Origin: Methanobrevibacter sp.
GTDB lineage: Archaea > Methanobacteriota > Methanobacteria > Methanobacteriales > Methanobacteriaceae
Assembly (NCBI RefSeq): GCF_030539555.1
Contig: NZ_JAUNXX010000010.1
Span: 1-45,676, forward strand
Reading direction: 5' to 3'
DNA length: 45,676 nt
Made by a program: the position numbers and the translations under genes. This document shows positions 34,328 to 43,479 of this stretch, piece by piece. Each line of letters opens with the position of its first letter. Within the stretch, counting starts at the first letter, position 1. The notes below the pieces were generated by a model. It did no database searches and was not told the DNA's origin. It worked only from the letters and a program-made list of their open reading frames with translations.

Positions 34328-34882
34328 ATGTTGGTTCGTAATTTGAATTTTTTATCCATACCAAAAGAATTCGCAAAAGTTGAAGTTGATATATATGATG
34401 GAAAATCAATCGCTTTAGTTTATATAGAAAACAAAGGATATTCATTGGTTTTAAAAGAAGGCGAAGAGATAGATTCAGTATTTCTGCTAAAAACTGACAT
34501 CCTTCCAAGCAATGTTAATGAGCATTCAGACAGAAACGATTTCATCAATGTAATTAAAATGTTGTTGGATAAGGTTTACAGCGTTTCAGATATTAAGGAA
34601 TATGAAAAACAGCATCAGGAACACGTGTTCTTAAGATTGATGGATATGTTGAATGAAGGAACTGATGTCGTTATGATTTCAGAGGAAACCTCAAAGACTT
34701 ACACTGACATTGAAAAAGGATTCATGAAGTTGGAAATTGATATTATGGATAATAAGATTAATTCTTTAAATAGTTCTATCGCTGATGTTTCTAGCAATTT
34801 GGATTCTACTGTAAGAGATATGGAAGAAAATTCCTGGGGAAACAAAATTAGAAAAACAATGGATCAAAACAATTGGGGTTAA
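34328..34882 (+). CDS. Hypothetical protein with C-terminal coiled coil
   Basis: A 184-residue soluble protein. Residues 1-80 seem alpha/beta (NLNFLSIPKEFAKVEVDIYDG), and 110-160 form a long helix (ETSKTYTDIEKGFMKLEIDIM; NSLNSSIADVSSNLDSTVRD) with coiled-coil character. I use the ATG with AGGTG upstream. It lies 16 bp after the secreted protein and 3 bp before the first zinc-ribbon gene. No known family. Confidence 0.65.
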   Translation: MLVRNLNFLSIPKEFAKVEVDIYDGKSIALVYIENKGYSLVLKEGEEIDSVFLLKTDILPSNVNEHSDRNDFINVIKMLLDKVYSVSDIKEYEKQHQEHVFLRLMDMLNEGTDVVMISEETSKTYTDIEKGFMKLEIDIMDNKINSLNSSIADVSSNLDSTVRDMEENSWGNKIRKTMDQNNWG

Positions 34883-34885
34883 ATC

Positions 34886-35815
34886 ATGGTCAAATGTCAA
34901 AATTGCGGGGCAGAAGTTGTAGGGTCTGATTTCTGCTTTAATTGTGGTGAAAAAGTGGAAAAATACGAAAAAGACTCTGGAATATGTCCAAAATGCGGAA
35001 CAAAAAATGATAAAAACACAACATTCTGCCGTGAATGTGGTCATAAATTGGATAATGGTGCTTCCCTATCTTTCAAACAACAGGAATGGAATGCAAGACG
35101 TGATGAAGTTCTTGCAAGATATGATAGGCTTGCAGAGGAATTCGGAATTAAGGATGAAGATTATTTCTTAACCAGTGTTGAACGTTTCAATATGTTAGAA
35201 AAATCAACTTCTAAACATAAAACTATCAATAAATTCGTTTCAGGTTATAATCCCAACAAATTCATTGGTAATGAGACACAAATTGATGGATTTTTCTTAA
35301 TTAAAGAAAACAAATTTGTTTTCATGGAAATTGATAATCGGGACTTTAAAAAGGTCAATGCAGGGATAAACAATTTCTATTTTGATAAAATTGTCTCAAT
35401 GAGAGTAACTAAAAGGTTAGGCGATGAAAGCAGATATGAAGATATCACTAAACGAGCCTGGACATCTCCACATGATATCAGAAGGGATATTCAAAATAAG
35501 ATAGCTTCTCTTAAGGCAACTAGATTTAAAGATATGGTTGCTAATAATGACAGTGCAAACATGTTTGATAGGTTATTAATAAAATTAGTCGACAATACCT
35601 CTTACGAGATTAGACTTCCAAGTTATGAATTTGGTCAGAATTTAGTAGATTTATATGAGTCTTTAAGAGATAAGCCTCAAACAGTTGTAATTGAAAACCA
35701 GTCTTCCGAACCAACTAAAGCACAACAACTAAAAGAATTTCAGGAACTGCTTGAAAGCGGTGCAATAACAAAGGAAGAGTTTGATCAAATTAAAAATGAT
35801 TTATTGTTTAACTGA
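34886..35815 (+). CDS. Zinc-ribbon protein with SHOCT-type tail
   Basis: A 309-residue protein. Two zinc ribbons at the start bind Zn through C4/C7/C17/C20 and C34/C37/C48/C51. The middle (about 110-240) looks like a PH-like or beta-sandwich domain (GFFLIKENKFVFMEID; FYFDKIVSMRVTKR). The last 30 residues (LKEFQELLESGAITKEEFDQI) form a SHOCT domain, often found on membrane-related small proteins. The following gene has the same kind of N-terminus, starting MVKC. Function unknown; a sensor or scaffold is possible. Confidence 0.8.
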   Translation: MVKCQNCGAEVVGSDFCFNCGEKVEKYEKDSGICPKCGTKNDKNTTFCRECGHKLDNGASLSFKQQEWNARRDEVLARYDRLAEEFGIKDEDYFLTSVERFNMLEKSTSKHKTINKFVSGYNPNKFIGNETQIDGFFLIKENKFVFMEIDNRDFKKVNAGINNFYFDKIVSMRVTKRLGDESRYEDITKRAWTSPHDIRRDIQNKIASLKATRFKDMVANNDSANMFDRLLIKLVDNTSYEIRLPSYEFGQNLVDLYESLRDKPQTVVIENQSSEPTKAQQLKEFQELLESGAITKEEFDQIKNDLLFN

Positions 35816-35825
35816 GGGCTTGATT

Positions 35826-36650
35826 ATGGTTAAATGTAGTCGTTGCGGGATTGAAATAAAGGATGACCACAATATCTGCCCCAACTGCGGAAATGACTTA
35901 ACTGACTTGGATGAATCATCACTACAATCTGATGAAAATAATGCATGCAGCAATTGTGGTGCTGCTTTAAAGGAAGACGCCACATTCTGCGATAAGTGCG
36001 GAAACAGGATTGATGGTGCTGATGAAGTTCCAAAATGTGAGAGTTGCGGGTCTGAAATTCCTGAAAATGTTTTGTTCTGTCCGACATGCGGTGCTAAAGT
36101 AAAGCAGAAACCGCAGGTAATTAATAGAGCATGTCCCAATTGTGGATTGGAATTGGAAAATGACATTGTATTTTGCCCGGAATGTGGATCTAATGTATTT
36201 GCTGGCGAAAAAAATGATGCAGTAATTCAATCAGCTGTTTTGAGTAATAGTTTTTTAGATAAAATTAATTTGAATGTTATTATGATTCCCACTGCCCTAT
36301 CTGTAATCACATCAATAATATTATCTTTGATAGGACTTTTAATTGGATTTTCATGGTTTTCATTCATTCTGGCCATTATAATCAGTGTCGGATTTTTCTC
36401 CGCAACAATCAATAACGAAGCTAATGCGACAGTATCTGGGTTAATCACAGGGCTTATTTTAGGTCTTTTAGAAAATCCTTTGGTGGAATTCTTATTTGGT
36501 GCTTTTGTTTCAGGATTTTATGAAGGATTTTTCGGAGGTCATCTCTTAATACTGATTGTTTTGGGAATAATCTGTGCGTATATTTCAAATGTTTTTCTTA
36601 AAAGCAATGTTAGGGGAATTGTTGAGAAATTGGGAATTTCTTGGCTATAA
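35826..36650 (+). CDS. Membrane protein with four zinc ribbons
   Basis: A 274-residue protein. Four double-Cys zinc-ribbon units (C4/C7/C18/C21; C41/C44/C55/C58; C71/C74/C85/C88; C103/C106/C117/C120) are followed by three to four membrane helices in residues 150-270. The start at 35826 has GAGGG ahead of it; an in-frame ATG 45 bp earlier lies inside the previous gene. Chains of zinc ribbons on a membrane anchor are common in methanogens, with no known task. It is the last gene of the 33817 unit; a T-tract follows. Confidence 0.8.
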   Translation: MVKCSRCGIEIKDDHNICPNCGNDLTDLDESSLQSDENNACSNCGAALKEDATFCDKCGNRIDGADEVPKCESCGSEIPENVLFCPTCGAKVKQKPQVINRACPNCGLELENDIVFCPECGSNVFAGEKNDAVIQSAVLSNSFLDKINLNVIMIPTALSVITSIILSLIGLLIGFSWFSFILAIIISVGFFSATINNEANATVSGLITGLILGLLENPLVEFLFGAFVSGFYEGFFGGHLLILIVLGIICAYISNVFLKSNVRGIVEKLGISWL

Positions 36651-36743
36651 TTCTTTTCTTTTTTTTTTGACTGATTTTTTTACAATACCATTAAATATCA
36701 CCAAAACCTATATTTATAATATTAACAAATGGAGCATAATATT

Positions 36744-37964
36744 ATGAATAAACGAACTATTGAGCTTTCTGGCCATATCATTGACTCATTGACATTAACC
36801 AAGACAATGGGCATAATCATGGACAAGGGCGGAGAATTTGACATATTGGAAATCGATGTTGGACGTAAAAAATCAGATGTCAGTCATGCAAAGATTGAAG
36901 TTTCAGCGGATTCTCCCGAGTTGTTGGATTCTATCCTGGATGAACTGTCTGTTCTTGGCGCATCAGTTGATGATATCAAGGAAGTCAAATTAGTTGCATC
37001 AACAAAAGATAAAGTTGCTCCTGAAGGTTTTTATTCATCATCCAATCATACCACTCACATTTTCTATGACGGTAATTGGATACCTGTTGAAGAAATCGAA
37101 ATGGACTGTTTGGTTGTTGTAGATGAGGATGAGAAAAGAGCTTTTGTAAAGCCAATTGCAGATATTAAAGTTGGAGACAAGGTTGTTGTCGGTCTTGACG
37201 GAGTCAAGGTTACTCCTCCTCACAGGTCAAGGGACGAGCAGCAGGTGTTCGAGTTCATGAACAGTGAAGTGTCTTCAGAAAAGCCATTGATGAATCTGAT
37301 TAACGGCATTGCCGGTGAAATGAAAGAAATCAAGGCCAAAGGTGGAAAAATCGGTATTGTCGGAGGGCCGGCTATTGTTCACACAGGCTCAGGCAAATAT
37401 TTGGCTTCTCTGGTTAAGGAAGGCTATATCGACGTAATCATGGCGGGAAATGCTCTGGCCACCCACGACATCGAATCAAACCTCTTCGGCACATCATTGG
37501 GCATTGAAGTGGATACAGGCAAAATCGTGGCTCATGGCCATACCCACCACATGAGGGCCATCAACAGAATCAATCGCTCAGGTTCAATCAGGGCTGCCGT
37601 TGAGGACGGAACCCTGACCGGAGGCATAATGTATGAATGTGTTAAAAACGATGTTCCATTTGTCCTTGCAGGTTCCATTCGTGATGACGGACCTCTTCCG
37701 GATGTAATAACTGATGTTGTCGAAGCTCAGAAACTGATGAGAAAATACGCTCAGGAAGTGGACATGGTAATCATGATTTCAACAATGCTCCACTCAATCG
37801 CTACAGGTAACCTGCTTCCTTCCAGAGTCAAAAGTATCTGTGTGGACATCAATCCGTCCACAGTTACCAAACTCTCTGACAGAGGAAGCGCACAGGTTTT
37901 AGGTATTGTAACAGATATCGGGACATTTCTGCCCCTTCTTTATAATGCACTGCACGAGGAGTGA
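36744..37964 (+). CDS. TIGR00300-family enzyme (LOR/SDH region; archaeal ornithine cyclodeaminase type)
   Basis: A 406-residue protein. The N-terminal ~100 residues are the LOR/SDH-type region ([20 protein letters not shown]). The second half has the dinucleotide-like pattern [17 protein letters not shown] and [20 protein letters not shown], then [10 protein letters not shown]. This family corresponds to the C-terminal part of AgrE/ArgZ-type enzymes and is proposed to be an archaeal ornithine cyclodeaminase yielding proline. I rely on memory for the activity, so it is not certain. The start was chosen by GGAG 9 nt upstream. Its stop overlaps the ade ribosome-binding site. Confidence 0.75.
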   Translation: MNKRTIELSGHIIDSLTLTKTMGIIMDKGGEFDILEIDVGRKKSDVSHAKIEVSADSPELLDSILDELSVLGASVDDIKEVKLVASTKDKVAPEGFYSSSNHTTHIFYDGNWIPVEEIEMDCLVVVDEDEKRAFVKPIADIKVGDKVVVGLDGVKVTPPHRSRDEQQVFEFMNSEVSSEKPLMNLINGIAGEMKEIKAKGGKIGIVGGPAIVHTGSGKYLASLVKEGYIDVIMAGNALATHDIESNLFGTSLGIEVDTGKIVAHGHTHHMRAINRINRSGSIRAAVEDGTLTGGIMYECVKNDVPFVLAGSIRDDGPLPDVITDVVEAQKLMRKYAQEVDMVIMISTMLHSIATGNLLPSRVKSICVDINPSTVTKLSDRGSAQVLGIVTDIGTFLPLLYNALHEE

Positions 37965-37969
37965 GAGAT

Positions 37970-39685
37970 ATGATATTTTCAGCTTATATTTTGGACGTCT
38001 TGACAGAATCCATCTATCCTGCAAGAATAACAATTGAGGATGGTGTTTTTAAGGAGATTTCTCCAATCAACATGACTGATGAGACAAAAATAGACGTCGA
38101 GGGCCTGCTTGTTCCGGGGTTCATCGACTCCCATATTCATATTGAAAGCAGCATGATAACACCTGCCCAGTTTGCAAGGATAGCCGTTCGCCACGGAACT
38201 ACTGCAGCAGTATGCGACCCCCATGAAATCGCCAACGTCTGCGGAATCGAGGGTATAGAGTTCATGATTGAAAACTCAAAGGAAGTTCCCTTCAATTTCT
38301 ATTTCACAGCACCTTCATGTGTTCCCGCAACTGCTTTTGAAACATCCGGTGCCAGTCTCGACGCTTCAGACATCGAATACCTCCTTGAAAAGGATGAAGT
38401 TGTCGGTCTTGCTGAGATGATGAATTTCCCGGGAGTTATCGATGGCGATGAGGAGGTTTTAAGGAAACTTGAGATTGCAAGAAATTCCGGAAAGCCTATC
38501 GATGGTCATGCACCACTTGTAACCGGTCGGGATTTGGATAAATATGTCGCTCAACATATAGTAACCGATCACGAATGCAGTAATTTTCATGAAGCTTTGG
38601 AAAAAAAGCAGAAAGGCATGAAAATTATGGTACGTGACGGGTCATCCGCTAAAAATATGGAGGCTCTATTTGATTTTTCGGAGAAGTTGAATCACCTGAA
38701 AAAACAGGACGGGTTCAGCATCATACCGACAGAAATAATCGAGAGAAGACTGCACTCTCCGATATTTGACTTCATCGTAAGCGACGACAAGCATCCCAAT
38801 GACCTGATTGAAGGCCATCTCAACAAGTCCATCAAAAAAGCGGCAAATTTAGGAATCGATGTCATACAGGCCATTGAGATGGTGACAATCAATCCTGCAA
38901 CCCACTTCGGCCTTGATGGCGGAGCAATCGTAACAGGCAGCAAGGCTGATTTCGTCATAATCGACAGCCTGCATGATTTGAATGTCCTGAAAACATACAT
39001 AGGTGGTGAATGCGTATTCGACGGTGAAAACGTATTGTTCGACGTCGGTGAGGTCTCAGTCAAAAACTCCATCAATGCATCCAGAAAATCCGCAGATGAC
39101 TTTGAAATGTTCTTCGACGGGGATGAATGTGAAGTCAATGTAATAGAATGCTTCAATGGTGAGCTGTTAACCCAAAAGGCAACCGCAAAACTCAAATGCA
39201 AGGACGGCAAGGTTTCATCTGATATCTATCAGGACGTATTGAAGATAGCTGTCGTTGAAAGGTACGGCGGCGAAAACGTAGCCAACGGATTCATCAAGGG
39301 ATTCAACCTTAAAAAAGGTGCAATCGCATCATCCGTTGCCCATGACTCACACAACATCATTGTTGTAGGATATGACAGTGAAATGATGGCCGAAGCTGTA
39401 AATGCGGTGATTGACAATAAGGGTGGAATAGCTGTAGTGAGCGAAGACTTCTCGGATTCACTTTCCCTTCCGATTGCAGGGCTCATGAGCAATGAGGACG
39501 CTTATGTGGTATCGGAAAAATTGGATACTCTGCATAGGATGACAAAGGCGCTCGGATGCACACTGGACGCTCCGTTCATGACAATGGCATTCATGGCACT
39601 TTTGGTAATTCCTTCTTTGAAAATCTCAGATAAGGGATTGTTCGATGGTGATGCGTTCGAATTCATTGACGTTATAAGAAATTAG
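37970..39685 (+). CDS. ade: Adenine deaminase
   Basis: A 571-residue amidohydrolase turning adenine into hypoxanthine and ammonia. The metal motif [12 protein letters not shown] gives H55 and H57; [17 protein letters not shown] follows; DGHAPL and TDHECSN add further ligands; and the C-terminal half has the family-specific region. Length fits Ade. The start at 37970 has GGAGTGA 5 nt upstream; a GTG at 37961 overlaps the previous stop. It is coupled with the TIGR00300 gene, which is odd for purine salvage. Confidence 0.95.
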   Translation: MIFSAYILDVLTESIYPARITIEDGVFKEISPINMTDETKIDVEGLLVPGFIDSHIHIESSMITPAQFARIAVRHGTTAAVCDPHEIANVCGIEGIEFMIENSKEVPFNFYFTAPSCVPATAFETSGASLDASDIEYLLEKDEVVGLAEMMNFPGVIDGDEEVLRKLEIARNSGKPIDGHAPLVTGRDLDKYVAQHIVTDHECSNFHEALEKKQKGMKIMVRDGSSAKNMEALFDFSEKLNHLKKQDGFSIIPTEIIERRLHSPIFDFIVSDDKHPNDLIEGHLNKSIKKAANLGIDVIQAIEMVTINPATHFGLDGGAIVTGSKADFVIIDSLHDLNVLKTYIGGECVFDGENVLFDVGEVSVKNSINASRKSADDFEMFFDGDECEVNVIECFNGELLTQKATAKLKCKDGKVSSDIYQDVLKIAVVERYGGENVANGFIKGFNLKKGAIASSVAHDSHNIIVVGYDSEMMAEAVNAVIDNKGGIAVVSEDFSDSLSLPIAGLMSNEDAYVVSEKLDTLHRMTKALGCTLDAPFMTMAFMALLVIPSLKISDKGLFDGDAFEFIDVIRN

Positions 39686-40317
39686 GGTTCATACCCTCTT
39701 TTCATCAATTCTTTTTTTATCTCGGCCATTGCAAGCTTGTCCTTCTTATAGCCGACTTTATTGACTATACGGCTGCATTCCCTAAATCTTTTAAGATATT
39801 GCTCTTTTTGAGCCTCATCAACAATATCGAAACGGGAATAGTTGGCCAAAGACTCTATGACGCATCCGAAACTTCTGTTGAATGCTTCAGTTGGCCGGCT
39901 GATAATCAAATCTGTAACCTCTGACTTGATTACAATTGCTTCGCCTTTCTTTTTTATAGGATCGCTTTGCTTGACTGCTTCCTTAAGACTGATTACCTCA
40001 CATCTGAAATAGGCATCAGCACATTTTAAGCTGTTGTCTTCATTGAAATAACTTTCAGGCAAATTCCCCAGAGTTGACAATGCAAACACTTCAGGGTCGT
40101 GAGTGATGTTAACAGTAAACTCCCTTTGGGAGATAATGTTGTCTAATGTGTGGCTTCCCTTAAAAATACGGTTTAAGATAGTCCCCTTGCCTGCACATAG
40201 CACTCCTATGGGTGCTGCATTTCGAACATTGTCACAATTTATGCTGGTGATAATTGTCTCATACTGCTTTCCTTTTTCCATTCCGATTAACGTCAAATCA
40301 ATTTCCATAGTTATCAT
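39682..40317 (-). CDS. DUF447-family protein
   Basis: A 211-residue protein of the archaeal DUF447 family (flavin-reductase-like split-barrel fold): residues 1-60 with [23 protein letters not shown] and [16 protein letters not shown]447 proteins are linked with methanopterin-type cofactor biosynthesis in archaea and methylotrophs, though the reaction is not firmly assigned. No ribosome-binding site lies ahead of the ATG, and a TATA box sits about 33 bp before it, so the mRNA is probably leaderless. Its end overlaps the ade stop by 4 bp. Confidence 0.82.
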   Translation of the reverse strand: MITMEIDLTLIGMEKGKQYETIITSINCDNVRNAAPIGVLCAGKGTILNRIFKGSHTLDNIISQREFTVNITHDPEVFALSTLGNLPESYFNEDNSLKCADAYFRCEVISLKEAVKQSDPIKKKGEAIVIKSEVTDLIISRPTEAFNRSFGCVIESLANYSRFDIVDEAQKEQYLKRFRECSRIVNKVGYKKDKLAMAEIKKELMKRGYEP

Positions 40318-40400
40318 AATTTTAAACTAATTTAAAAATACTTTTATATATGTTTTAACAATATATTAATATTATTAATTAATTTTAAGGGGTTTAGCTT
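40318..40400. promoter_or_regulatory. Divergent promoter of DUF447 and SIS genes
   Basis: In 83 bp of AT-rich DNA the stretch TTTTATATATGTTTTAAC (about 40341-40358) is TATA-like on both strands. It likely drives both the leaderless DUF447 gene and the SIS gene, whose site AAGGGG follows. Confidence 0.45.
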
Positions 40401-41411
40401 ATGAAATATAAAATGTATGATGAAATGATGGAGCAGCCGGAATCACTTAGAAAAACATTCGAAAGTGAATTCTCCACTCTGCAGGAAGTCTCCAATATGA
40501 TTCCTGATGCGGATAAGGTATACCTGATTGGCTGCGGCAGTTCCATTTCAACATGTTACAGTGTTAGGGATGCAATAAGAATGTCTTCCACCAACATTGA
40601 CATAGAAGTATACACAGGTTATGAATTTTACTACAACAAGAGATTACAGGAAAACGAGAATACTATAGCTATTTTCACATCCCAATCCGGTGAAACAGCC
40701 GATACTTTAGCATCCCTCAGAAGGGCAAATGAGTATGGGATTCACACAGTTTCAATTTCAAACGAACCGGACAGTTCAATGACAAAAGAAGCTAAAACTC
40801 CAATTGTTACCAGATGTGAAACAGAAACCGCCATTCTGGGCACAAAAACTTACATCACCCAGCTGGCCTGTCTTTACCAGATTCTGTTCAGCGCATCAGA
40901 TTATGAAAACAAGACAGAACTATTGGCCCAATTGGCTGAAATGCCTAAGATGCTCGAAAAGCTATTGCTTCTAACCGAAGATGAAAATAAGGCTCTGGCT
41001 GAAAAGCTTAAGGATGAGGACATATTCTACTGTTTGGGAAGCGGTCCAAACTTCGGTCTTGCCTACAAACTGGCAATGACAATGCTTATGGAAGGAGCAA
41101 TAAAACATGCCTGTCCTGAATATTCAGCTGAATTCAGGCATGGTCTGATTGAAAGGGCAGAAAAGGATGTTCCGGTCATAATCTTCAGGTCTGATTTAGA
41201 ATCCGATGAAATCACTCAAAAGGCAATTGATTTTTGCGAAAACCTGGAAGCAAAATTAATTCTTTTTGATTTGAAGGATTATGCCGATGTAGATAAACTC
41301 CTGTCCCCATTCATTTTTGTGATTCCTCTTGAATGGTTCGTATATTATCTGGCACACTTCAACGGCGAGGATCCGGGTGCTACAAGACACATCGGAAAAG
41401 TAAGATATTAA
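40401..41411 (+). CDS. SIS-domain sugar-phosphate protein (GlmS isomerase/AgaS-like)
   Basis: A 336-residue protein with two sugar-isomerase (SIS) domains and no N-terminal glutaminase domain. It has the phosphosugar signatures GCGSS at 44-48 and SQSGETADT at 94-102, and the second-domain pattern [30 protein letters not shown]. Such proteins isomerise or deaminate sugar phosphates, for example glucosamine-6-phosphate. The exact substrate is unclear. A terminator hairpin follows directly. Confidence 0.88.
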   Translation: MKYKMYDEMMEQPESLRKTFESEFSTLQEVSNMIPDADKVYLIGCGSSISTCYSVRDAIRMSSTNIDIEVYTGYEFYYNKRLQENENTIAIFTSQSGETADTLASLRRANEYGIHTVSISNEPDSSMTKEAKTPIVTRCETETAILGTKTYITQLACLYQILFSASDYENKTELLAQLAEMPKMLEKLLLLTEDENKALAEKLKDEDIFYCLGSGPNFGLAYKLAMTMLMEGAIKHACPEYSAEFRHGLIERAEKDVPVIIFRSDLESDEITQKAIDFCENLEAKLILFDLKDYADVDKLLSPFIFVIPLEWFVYYLAHFNGEDPGATRHIGKVRY

Positions 41412-41412
41412 A

Positions 41413-41447
41413 ATGTAGATTCAATCTACATCAACCTATTTTTTTAA
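41413..41447 (+). terminator. Hairpin plus T-tract terminator
   Basis: A perfect 8-bp stem ATGTAGAT-TCA-ATCTACAT (41413-41431), followed 5 nt later by T-rich sequence, ends the SIS transcript before the mobile element. Confidence 0.7.
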
Positions 41448-41629
41448 TGTAAAGTTTTTTCTTTATCTTAAGTGTGCAAGAATATCACGACTTCTTTAAT
41501 TCGTGAATGAATTGCACAAAAATGGGAGAGTATGATTACTTTTCTAATGCTCTCTTGCCAATTTTAAATATATATCTTTTTAATATATTGTGTATTTGTA
41601 GTATTATTATATTTGTGTGTTGAGAATTT

Positions 41630-42869
41630 ATGGTTGTTAAAGTGGTTAATAAAGGTTTGGAGGTCAGGTTGTATCCTAAAGGTGATATGGTTTATGTTTT
41701 TAATCAGAATATTGGTAATGCGCGTTTTGTGTGGAATCATCTTTTAGATGAATACCAAAAGACCTATTCTTTGTTTATACAACATGGATACACTAAATTA
41801 AAATGCAATATGACTACATTTAATACTATGTTGAAAATGCTTAAAAAGGAGCATTCATTTCTTGGTCTTTCAGAGTCAAGTAGTTTACAGCAGGTATATC
41901 GTGATCTCATAAATGCTTTTAATAAATTCTTCAAAAAAGGTGCTGGATATCCACGGTTTAAATCTAAAAGTAATCGTAAACAATCATTCAGGATACAAAA
42001 CAATAAAAATATCCGAATACAAGGTAACCAGATTGTTTTTCCAAAAATTGGACAGGTATACTTTAGAACCAGCAAAGAATACAAAAAATCTTAAACAACT
42101 CGGATACTAAAATCAACAACGTCACCATAAAAAAACACAACGGCAAATACTATGAAGTATTCAATGTCAAAACAACCATAGAAGTGTTTGAAAAAACATT
42201 TGACCGTATAGGAATTGATTTGGGATTAAGAACATTAGCAACTCTAAGCAACGGACTAGAGAAAGCCAATCTAGACGTATCCTATGAGGAAAAAATGATC
42301 AATAAATACCAAAAAACACTATCACGGAAAAAATACATGAGCAAAAGATACCAAAAAACACAACGAACATACTGGAAATGGATTGATAAAAAAACAAACA
42401 AATACGAGACGCATACCACCAAATAAGCCATGATTTAGTACAAGCTTATGACCTAATCTGTATGGAAGACCTAAACATCAAAGGAATGTTCAAAAACAAG
42501 CACGGGAGCACTAAACTTCAAAGAATAGCACTATGCTCACTAGTAGAAAAAATCCGCTACAAAGCACAATGGCACAATAAAAAATTCATACAAGTCAACC
42601 GATGGTTCCCATCAAGCAAAAAATGCCACCACTGCGGATACTACAACCACGACTTAGAATACGAAAAAGAATGGACCTATCCAAAATGCAAAAAACACCA
42701 CAACAGAGACATAAATGCCAGTAAAAACATACTAAACGAAGGAATAAATGTTCTTCAACATGAATTATTAATGAACCTCTGGAACAGGGGGGATAGCACG
42801 GTATATCTAGGTGCATTAGCATCTACAGCCCGTGAAGTAAGAATCCTCGAGCTCCACAGCTCGAGGTAG
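41630..42869 (+). pseudogene. tnpB: TnpB RNA-guided nuclease, frameshifted
   Basis: Three frames join into one TnpB. 41630-42094 holds the N-terminal part (LYPKGD; NQNIGNARFVWNHLL; GYPRFKSKSNRKQSF). The second part shifts frame in an A run at 42083-42088 and reads on to 42426, with RuvC-I residue GIDLGLRTLATL. The third (from about 42430 to 42869) has MEDLNIKGM with the catalytic Glu and NRDINASKNIL with the last Asp. Two frame changes are present, some residues near 42405-42430 seem lost, and the zinc ribbon reads CHHCG ... YPKC, so one Cys is now Tyr. It should not yield full-length active TnpB. Confidence 0.85.
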
Positions 42870-42874
42870 TTCAA
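42760..42874 (+). ncRNA. Candidate omega RNA (right-end RNA) of the TnpB element
   Basis: TnpB guide RNAs usually derive from the 3' end of tnpB plus the right end. Here that region closes with the perfect stem at 42845-42866, including the last tnpB codons, and then TTCAA. The boundary at the 5' side is a guess. Confidence 0.35.
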
Positions 42875-42911
42875 ATGCCTTAAATTACAAAACTATTGTT
42901 CGGTGATAGTT

Positions 42912-43409
42912 ATGAAAAAATTTTTAGGCATGATGATATTCATAATGATCGGTGCAATTGTATGTGTTGGCGCAACAAGTTTGCAAACACATGATTTTGA
43001 AAATTTCACAGCAGATATTCCGACCAACTCAGATATCCATACATATGCAAGCGGAACTCTTCATAATGTGGATTCACGTTATCTTACAGCAAGCAGTTTG
43101 CAGAACGCTTTGGCAACCTCATCAGATGTCCACAGAAACTATGAGGATGAGGAAAATGACATAACATATGATTTCCAGGATATTCCTGAAAACGGAACCT
43201 ACGCTGACGAACTGGGCTCTGATGCTGAAGATTTGGGAACACAGGATGGATTGATTTGTTACAATATGTCTTACGGTTCACATAAGGAGTACTGTGTGAT
43301 AAAAGAACAAAAAAACCTATTCATTTTCCCTGGAGACCACTACGTTAAAATCACAGGTCATGATTTGGAATTGTTAAAAGAAATAGGTAAAACAGTAGAA
43401 TTTAAATGA
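42912..43409 (+). CDS. Secreted or membrane-anchored small protein (paralogue of 33817)
   Basis: A 165-residue protein with a hydrophobic N-terminus (residues 5-20) and an Asp/Asn/Ser-rich external domain. The start HDFENFTADIP and the end LELLKEIGKTVEFK correspond to the 33817 protein. GGTGAT precedes the chosen ATG. It begins 43 bp after the TnpB stop, so its promoter must lie inside the right end of the element or read from it. Function unknown. A hairpin terminator follows. Confidence 0.75.
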   Translation: MKKFLGMMIFIMIGAIVCVGATSLQTHDFENFTADIPTNSDIHTYASGTLHNVDSRYLTASSLQNALATSSDVHRNYEDEENDITYDFQDIPENGTYADELGSDAEDLGTQDGLICYNMSYGSHKEYCVIKEQKNLFIFPGDHYVKITGHDLELLKEIGKTVEFK

Positions 43410-43447
43410 GATTAACACAATATTAATCTCTCTTATTTTTTTTAAAA
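43408..43447 (+). terminator. Hairpin plus T-tract terminator
   Basis: The 8-bp stem GAGATTAA-CACAATA-TTAATCTC (43408-43430) followed by T-rich sequence ends the secreted-protein transcript. Confidence 0.65.
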
Positions 43448-43448
43448 A

Positions 43449-43479
43449 AGGGATAAAATGTAGAAATTTATTCTACATT
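43449..43479 (-). terminator. Minus-strand terminator of the Hsp20 gene
   Basis: A perfect 9-bp stem AATGTAGAA-ATTTA-TTCTACATT (43457-43479) overlaps the last codons of the Hsp20 gene. On the minus strand it is followed by T-rich DNA (complement of the A run near 43444-43449). Confidence 0.6.

Larger units (their letters stand above)
41473..42876 (+). mobile_element. IS200/IS605-type (IS1341-like) element, tnpB only
   Basis: A degraded element with tnpB but no tnpA. Left-end candidate: a nested hairpin TGTGCAA ... TTGCACA (41473-41479 with 41512-41518) enclosing CACGA ... TCGTG (41486-41490 with 41501-41505); a second weaker hairpin lies at 41526-41554. Right end: the perfect 9-bp stem CCTCGAGCT-CCAC-AGCTCGAGG (42845-42866) followed by TAGTTCAA, resembling the TCAA-type right cleavage sites of the family. 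Exact ends cannot be fixed without an empty-site sequence. Confidence 0.65.

Noticed and set aside
38692-39210. 172-codon minus-strand frame
   Set aside because: Antisense to adenine deaminase; Ser-rich shadow without start signals.
42083-42094. Programmed -1 frameshift at the A run in tnpB
   Set aside because: A second frame change downstream and a lost Cys make plain decay more likely, though slippage or sequencing error is not excluded.
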